Below, piece after piece: positions 40,181-43,863 of a stretch of 43,863 bases of DNA. Positions within the stretch are counted from its first letter, which is position 1. Every line of letters starts with the position of its first letter. Where the stretch lies: assembly GCA_028281485.1 (NCBI GenBank), contig JANQJT010000342.1, positions 1-43,863 of the forward strand, read 5' to 3'. The notes beneath the pieces were generated by a model, which worked only from the letters and a program-made list of their open reading frames with translations, had not been told where the DNA came from and did no database searches. Made by a program: the position numbers and the translations under genes. The DNA comes from Phycisphaeraceae bacterium (GTDB taxonomy: Bacteria; Planctomycetota; Phycisphaerae; Phycisphaerales; Zrk34).

Positions 40181-40478
40181 CTTTCCGTCGCTCCCAACGG
40201 TCCGTACCACAACTTCAAGGCTCCCGGTTCTCTGAGCTATTAAGTCTACCATGCAAATAACAAAATGAGTGCCAAAATTCCTTTGCATTGTGTTATTTCC
40301 CCCCGGATCGGGCTCCAATAACCCGTTTTTGGGTAAATAGATAAACATGAGGTGGGCACTAATGACCCAGCGCAGCGTCTTTAAGTTGGCCTTGGCTCGA
40401 TCAATAGGCACGGTACCGCGGGCGTGACGCGGCCTGGAAGCCTGACATCCAACCGCATACCCCTCAGGAGATCGCTCC
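40181..40478. other. Divergent intergenic region with AT-rich symmetric element
   Basis: 298 bp, AT-richer than its surroundings, between the PEP-CTERM-like gene (leftward) and the conserved exported protein gene (rightward). It contains one clear inverted repeat (40255-40298) and a short ACCC-GTTTTT-GGGT hairpin near 40321-40335. I see no gene. Confidence 0.6.
40255..40298. repeat. Inverted repeat, candidate operator or RNA hairpin
   Basis: AAATAACAAAATG (40255-40267) and CATTGTGTTATTT (40286-40298) pair at 12 of 13 positions around an 18-nt loop. It is placed between two divergent genes. TTATTT with a following C-run could also end a leftward transcript. Confidence 0.5.
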
Positions 40479-41495
40479 ATGCCCCGCATTTCTCGATTCT
40501 GGTACCTAGTGCCCGTTACCGTATTGATCGCCGTCGGATCCTTCGTTTGGGCACGCTCGGTTGCTCCGACATGGACCGGCCCCGCCTTCGGTCCCGACTT
40601 CTCAAGCCACTGGCACGACGGCAACGCCGAGATCGCAGGCTACGAGCTGACCTACCCCCGATACGGCCAACTGCGGTCCGGCACGGCCGTAGCCATCTTC
40701 GTCAGTGAACCACACCAGCCTTCGACCGGCATCAAGCCCGAGCGTCCCGCCGCCGACAGCGTCCCCGCCTTCAAGCTCAACCTCGTCGAAGACTTCCCAA
40801 CGGGCATTTACGACTACAACATGATGACCAGCGCCTTTGTCTCCACCCAGCCGGTCGCCGGCCGACCTGCCGGTTCGATCCTCAAGACGTCGTTCAGCGC
40901 AGCCGAGTGGTGCGGCCATGCCTATCAACAGGTCCGCTTCGGTTCCGATGCGGCTCACCTGGTCAGTCACAGCTACTTCGAGGGGGAAGCCGACACCGAT
41001 CGAAGCGAGGCCTACCCCGCGCACGGCATCGCCGAGGACGCGTTGCTGCTATGGGCGCGCGGGTTGGCGGGGCCGCCGCTCGAACCCGGCGCTTCGATCA
41101 ACCTGCCCATCCTGCGTGCCTCGGCGCTGGCGCGCCTGACGCATCTTCCCGTCGCGTGGGACACCGCCGCGCTCAAACGCGCCGCATCTCCGCAGACCGT
41201 CACCGTGCCGGCCGGCACCTTTCAGGTCGATGTCTACACCGCCAAGGTCACCATGGACGCCACCCGTCACACCTACCCCATCCCTGGAAGATCATCCCCA
41301 CGTTCGACCCGCACGTGGACCTTCTACGTCGAGTCGGCCCATCCCCACCGTGTGATCAAGTGGGAGCGTAGCGACGGGATCAACGCCGAGTTGATGGGTG
41401 ACAAACGACTGCCGTACTGGTCGCTCAACGCCAACGCGCACGAGAAGCTTCTGACCGAGATCGGCCTGTCGCCGCGCCCGTCGCGCACGCCCTGA
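40479..41495 (+). CDS. Conserved exported protein of unknown function
   Basis: 338 residues with an N-terminal signal/anchor helix (about 8-25, WYLVPVTVLIAVGSFVWA). The phrases HWHDGNAEIAGYELTYPRYG, FKLNLVEDFPTGIYDYNMM, AEWCGHAYQQV and SHSYFEGEAD match, as I recall, a family found mainly in Bacteroidetes and planctomycetes that is sometimes mislabelled as a septum-formation inhibitor. I would not assign a function. The C-terminal half (TVPAGTFQVDVYTAK, HRVIKWER) has a DUF3108-like beta pattern. AGGAG eight nt before the ATG fixes the start. Confidence 0.83.
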   Translation: MPRISRFWYLVPVTVLIAVGSFVWARSVAPTWTGPAFGPDFSSHWHDGNAEIAGYELTYPRYGQLRSGTAVAIFVSEPHQPSTGIKPERPAADSVPAFKLNLVEDFPTGIYDYNMMTSAFVSTQPVAGRPAGSILKTSFSAAEWCGHAYQQVRFGSDAAHLVSHSYFEGEADTDRSEAYPAHGIAEDALLLWARGLAGPPLEPGASINLPILRASALARLTHLPVAWDTAALKRAASPQTVTVPAGTFQVDVYTAKVTMDATRHTYPIPGRSSPRSTRTWTFYVESAHPHRVIKWERSDGINAELMGDKRLPYWSLNANAHEKLLTEIGLSPRPSRTP

Positions 41496-41502
41496 TCTGC
41501 GG

Positions 41503-41508
41503 TACGAT
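41503..41508 (+). promoter_or_regulatory. Candidate -10 of the release-factor-like gene
   Basis: TACGAT is followed by GGAGGCT and the ATG at 41516. It overlaps an upstream in-frame ATG (41507), which argues that 41516 is the real start. Confidence 0.3.
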
Positions 41509-41515
41509 GGAGGCT

Positions 41516-42016
41516 ATGCATCCCGCTGCGCTGGACATCGATGATCTGCTCAAGCGCTGCCGCGTCGAACGCGGCCGCGCCTCGGGGCCCGGCGGTCAAC
41601 ACCGCAACAAGGTCGAGACCGCCATCACGATCACGCACACGCCCACACGAATCTCCGCGTCTGCTTCCGAACGACGCAGTCAGGAGCAGAACCGAACCAA
41701 CGCGATCTTCCGTCTTCGGATCAAGCTCGCTATCGACCACCGTCAGCCCGTCGATCCCGACGCGGCGCCCTCCGATCTGTGGTCGTCGCGTTGCCGCGGC
41801 GGTGCGATCTCGGTGAGCCCAAAACACGACGACTACCCCGCGCTGTTGGCCGAGGCGATGGACGTATTGGCTGAACACGATTGGCAGCCGCCCAGCGTCA
41901 CCGACTTACTGGGTTGCACCGCTTCGCAGCTGATCAAGCTGCTCAAGGGTGATCCCGGGGCGCTGCGGCGCGTCAATGAGTGCCGCGCTTCGCTCGGCCT
42001 GGGTCGGCTGCGATAA
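41516..42016 (+). CDS. Peptide chain release factor-like protein (GGQ domain)
   Basis: 166 residues. The catalytic release-factor domain is near the N-terminus: SGPGGQHRNKVETAITITH with GGQ at about 26-28, followed by SERRSQEQNRTNAIFRLRIKLA, the usual helix. The stop-codon-recognition domain of RF1/RF2 is absent. Instead there is a C-terminal helical extension (YPALLAEAMDVLAEHDW, then a DLLGCTASQLIKLL helix-turn-helix-like segment). It should hydrolyse peptidyl-tRNA, perhaps on stalled ribosomes as ArfB does, but ArfB has a different basic tail. It is 20 nt downstream of the exported protein gene and convergent with the FecR gene. Confidence 0.87.
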   Translation: MHPAALDIDDLLKRCRVERGRASGPGGQHRNKVETAITITHTPTRISASASERRSQEQNRTNAIFRLRIKLAIDHRQPVDPDAAPSDLWSSRCRGGAISVSPKHDDYPALLAEAMDVLAEHDWQPPSVTDLLGCTASQLIKLLKGDPGALRRVNECRASLGLGRLR

Positions 42017-42074
42017 TCGCACAAATACCACCATGATTCGTGAACGGGGGATCGATTGGAAAGGGAAGGTCGCG

Positions 42075-43691
42075 TTACTCGACGGTCTCGGTTTCAACCG
42101 GCGGGGCTTCCGTGAGCACGCGGAGCTGGTCGACCTCGGTCGTGGACATGAACAGCGTGATCGTGCGGCGATCCTCGCTGAGCGTAATCTCGTCGCTGTC
42201 GGTGTGGCCGTTGCCGGTGTCCAAGCCGCGGTAGTGCTGACCGGTCGGCATGATCACGTCCGGGTTGCCGAACAGCGCATCGCTGGTGTCCAGCGCGTTG
42301 GTGCCGACGATCAAGCCCACGATCGGCCGGGGGAACCGCAGCGTGCAATGGGTCGTCTGCGGGTTGTTGCCCTCGTAGGGCTCGCCGTTGATGTCGGCGA
42401 TGTCCAGGTGCACTAGGTAGCTGGTGACGTCCTGGCCGCTCTCGACGCGGCCGGCGCGGCTGTACATGTCACGCCCGCGGTACCAGCCGGGCTCCGAGAT
42501 CAGTCGCGTCAGCGTCTGATCCACGGTGACGCGCTGCTGTTCCATGAAGATGATCGGCTGATTGGTCAGCAGGCCGTCCTCGTAGCGGTGCACGCTGGCC
42601 GGTGCGTGGTTCTGGTAAATCGCGTGGCCCCGGGTGACGGTGACGTGATCCACCGCGTCACGCATGTCACGGACGTACAGGTGGAACGTCGGCACGGGCT
42701 CGATCACCGTCGACAGCACCGTCTGCGCGCTGACGCGTGACTGCTGCTCAGCGACCAGCGTCGTCGAACGACCCAGCGAACCGGTCTCCGTCATCTCATA
42801 GAGCTCGATCTTGCCGTCGAACACCGTCGCGCGCGTCGCGCCGTTCTCCGCGACCTCCACGCCGAACTCCGTGCCCAGGTCGACCACCTTCGCGGTCGGC
42901 GTGTTCACCGTGAAGCGATACGCCTCGGTCGGCACGTACGCCACGAGCTTGCCGCGATGCAGCATCAGCGTGTTGTTGTCCTCAAGCTCGGCCTGGAACG
43001 GCGCCTCGAAGATCACCTTCGCGCCGCGATCCATCACCACTTCCACAAATCCGCTCTCGGCCTGCAGTTCGCCCCTGCGCAGCGTTCCGTTCTCGACGAC
43101 CGGCTCGTTCTCTTCGACCCACTGCACGTGCTGCGTATCCAACAGCTTGGCCACGATCGGCGGCTGCGGCTTGAGCATGTCCTTCAGCTCGGGGGCCAGC
43201 ACGATGCCCAGCGTGATCGCCATCAGCACCATCGCTGCCAACGCCAAGTGACGCAGACCGAAGCCCTTGCGGGTCTGGTAGACCTGCACACCGGCAAAGC
43301 CGAACAGCAGCTCGCTGTCCTCCGCTTCTTCTTCCTCCGGCTGCGGCGCCATGTGGCCCGGCGACATCAGGCGACAGGTCTCCACCGGGTCGGCCAGCTC
43401 GTAACCGACGGGGATGTCGGCCTCGGCGTCCGGCTCACTCGGGCCCAGCAGCGACTCCAGCAGCGCGTCCTCCGCGATCGCCCCGCTGCGCTCGATGCGC
43501 TGCACGCACTGCACAAGGCTCGTCAACGCCACGAAGGCGTCGCGCTTGTGCGCGTCGTGCATCAGCTCCAGGCTGAACGCGTCAAACTCATCGATCTCCA
43601 TCTCGCCGTCGAGATAGCGCACCACGCGCTCGACGAACGCGTTGTCCTCCATCTCACGCAGGCGTTGATAGGGATCGGACTTGGGGGACAT
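42075..43691 (-). CDS. FecR-domain protein (membrane anti-sigma type) with planctomycete C-terminal domain
   Basis: 538 residues. A cytoplasmic N-terminus (1-145) with a helical part (FVERVVRYLDGEMEIDEFDAF) probably binds the sigma factor. One helix (about 148-166) crosses the membrane. The FecR domain (about 205-300) has the hallmark FTVNTPTAKVVDLGTEFGVEV and ATVFDGKIEL. The C-terminal domain (about 420-530) carries FPRPIVGLIVGTNALDTSDAL and RRTITLFMSTTEVDQLRVLTE, a beta-sandwich seen in planctomycete surface proteins. The ATG directly abuts the stop of the ECF sigma gene (TAAATG), with AAGGAGG inside that gene. The pair therefore forms a sigma/anti-sigma unit. Confidence 0.92.
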   Translation of the reverse strand: MSPKSDPYQRLREMEDNAFVERVVRYLDGEMEIDEFDAFSLELMHDAHKRDAFVALTSLVQCVQRIERSGAIAEDALLESLLGPSEPDAEADIPVGYELADPVETCRLMSPGHMAPQPEEEEAEDSELLFGFAGVQVYQTRKGFGLRHLALAAMVLMAITLGIVLAPELKDMLKPQPPIVAKLLDTQHVQWVEENEPVVENGTLRRGELQAESGFVEVVMDRGAKVIFEAPFQAELEDNNTLMLHRGKLVAYVPTEAYRFTVNTPTAKVVDLGTEFGVEVAENGATRATVFDGKIELYEMTETGSLGRSTTLVAEQQSRVSAQTVLSTVIEPVPTFHLYVRDMRDAVDHVTVTRGHAIYQNHAPASVHRYEDGLLTNQPIIFMEQQRVTVDQTLTRLISEPGWYRGRDMYSRAGRVESGQDVTSYLVHLDIADINGEPYEGNNPQTTHCTLRFPRPIVGLIVGTNALDTSDALFGNPDVIMPTGQHYRGLDTGNGHTDSDEITLSEDRRTITLFMSTTEVDQLRVLTEAPPVETETVE

Positions 43692-43863
43692 TTAGCTGAC
43701 GCCTCCTTCGGCATCGTTCATTTGCCGCTGCATGCACTCGGCCAAGCGCCGGTGGATGCGGCTCATTGTCTGTTGCACGGCCGCGCGGCTGCGACCCAGT
43801 TCCTCGGCCAGGCGCTCGCCCTTGATCCCCTTGCCGTAGCGCAGCATCAGGGCGTCGCGAGAG
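43692..43863 (-). CDS. ECF-type RNA polymerase sigma factor, C-terminal part (partial)
   Basis: The last 57 codons; the gene begins beyond the right edge. The peptide contains region 4: RDALMLRYGKGIKGERLAEEL followed by GRSRAAVQQTMSRIHRRLAE, a helix-turn-helix that would read the -35 element. The wording is that of planctomycete/verrucomicrobial ECF factors. The stop TAA directly touches the FecR start, so the two are co-transcribed and probably co-regulated. Confidence 0.88.
   Translation of the reverse strand, partial: SRDALMLRYGKGIKGERLAEELGRSRAAVQQTMSRIHRRLAECMQRQMNDAEGGVS

Noticed and set aside
40317..40336. Intrinsic terminator at AACCCGTTTTTGGGTAA
   Set aside because: The stem is only 4-5 bp and the T-run lies in the loop, not after the stem.
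1..43863. CRISPR arrays, rRNA, complete tRNA genes, insertion sequences
   Set aside because: No regularly spaced repeats, no conserved rRNA segments, no T-arm-bearing cloverleaf and no transposase with terminal inverted repeats were seen by eye.

Overview
The window looks like chromosomal DNA of a high-G+C planctomycete, most likely of the Phycisphaerae type. The clues are an ECF sigma factor directly followed by a FecR-type anti-sigma protein with a planctomycete-style C-terminal domain, a prepilin-like protein with a DG-type C-terminal motif, a PEP-CTERM-like secreted protein, and several large secreted or membrane proteins of planctomycete style. Housekeeping genes (purU, nadA, dnaK, pheS, nfo, an RpoD-family sigma factor) are scattered among them. 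I see no rRNA, tRNA, CRISPR array or insertion sequence. Family assignments come from reading motifs by eye.

Layout. 1-4.8 kb: the start of a leftward gene (possibly GspF-like), an ABC-2 ATPase/permease pair, a prepilin-like protein, a small Met-rich membrane protein and purU, which converges on a sigma factor across a bidirectional terminator. 4.8-16.7 kb: sigma factor, nadA, a 1240-residue AsmA-like protein, a secreted alpha/beta hydrolase, dnaK with a strong terminator, an orphan 222-residue protein, a CxxCxxCC protein and pheS without an adjacent pheT. 16.8-19.9 kb: a P1B-type metal ATPase with unusual TM7/TM8 residues and an orphan ABC-2 permease.

20.0-29.8 kb: a six-gene operon of three successive SPFH (HflK/HflC/prohibitin-like) proteins, an ABC ATPase, its permease and a 763-residue membrane-anchored protein. 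30.0-35.5 kb: a second, co-directional operon encoding a von Willebrand A protein whose N-terminal helix carries the TonB-type S-x3-H motif, an ExbB/TolQ channel protein, two ExbD/TolR proteins and a large exported repeat protein, the last four welded together by 4-nt overlaps with non-AUG starts. I regard these two envelope operons as the best candidates for undescribed biology. The second looks like a proton-motive-force motor whose TonB has been replaced by a VWA effector.

35.5-37.2 kb: a segment whose first gene is visibly lower in G+C, with a uracil-DNA-glycosylase-fold protein, a small serine recombinase and inverted repeats; an 8-bp direct repeat lies at its two edges. It sits next to nfo (endonuclease IV). 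37.2-43.9 kb: nfo, a small membrane protein divergent from a CPBP protease, a PEP-CTERM-like protein divergent from a conserved exported protein, a GGQ release-factor-like protein, the FecR protein and the 3' end of its ECF sigma gene.

Regulation visible by eye: TANNNT-type -10 hexamers without a good -35 precede many genes. In several cases the hexamer lies only 6-9 nt before the ATG, suggesting leaderless or nearly leaderless mRNAs.
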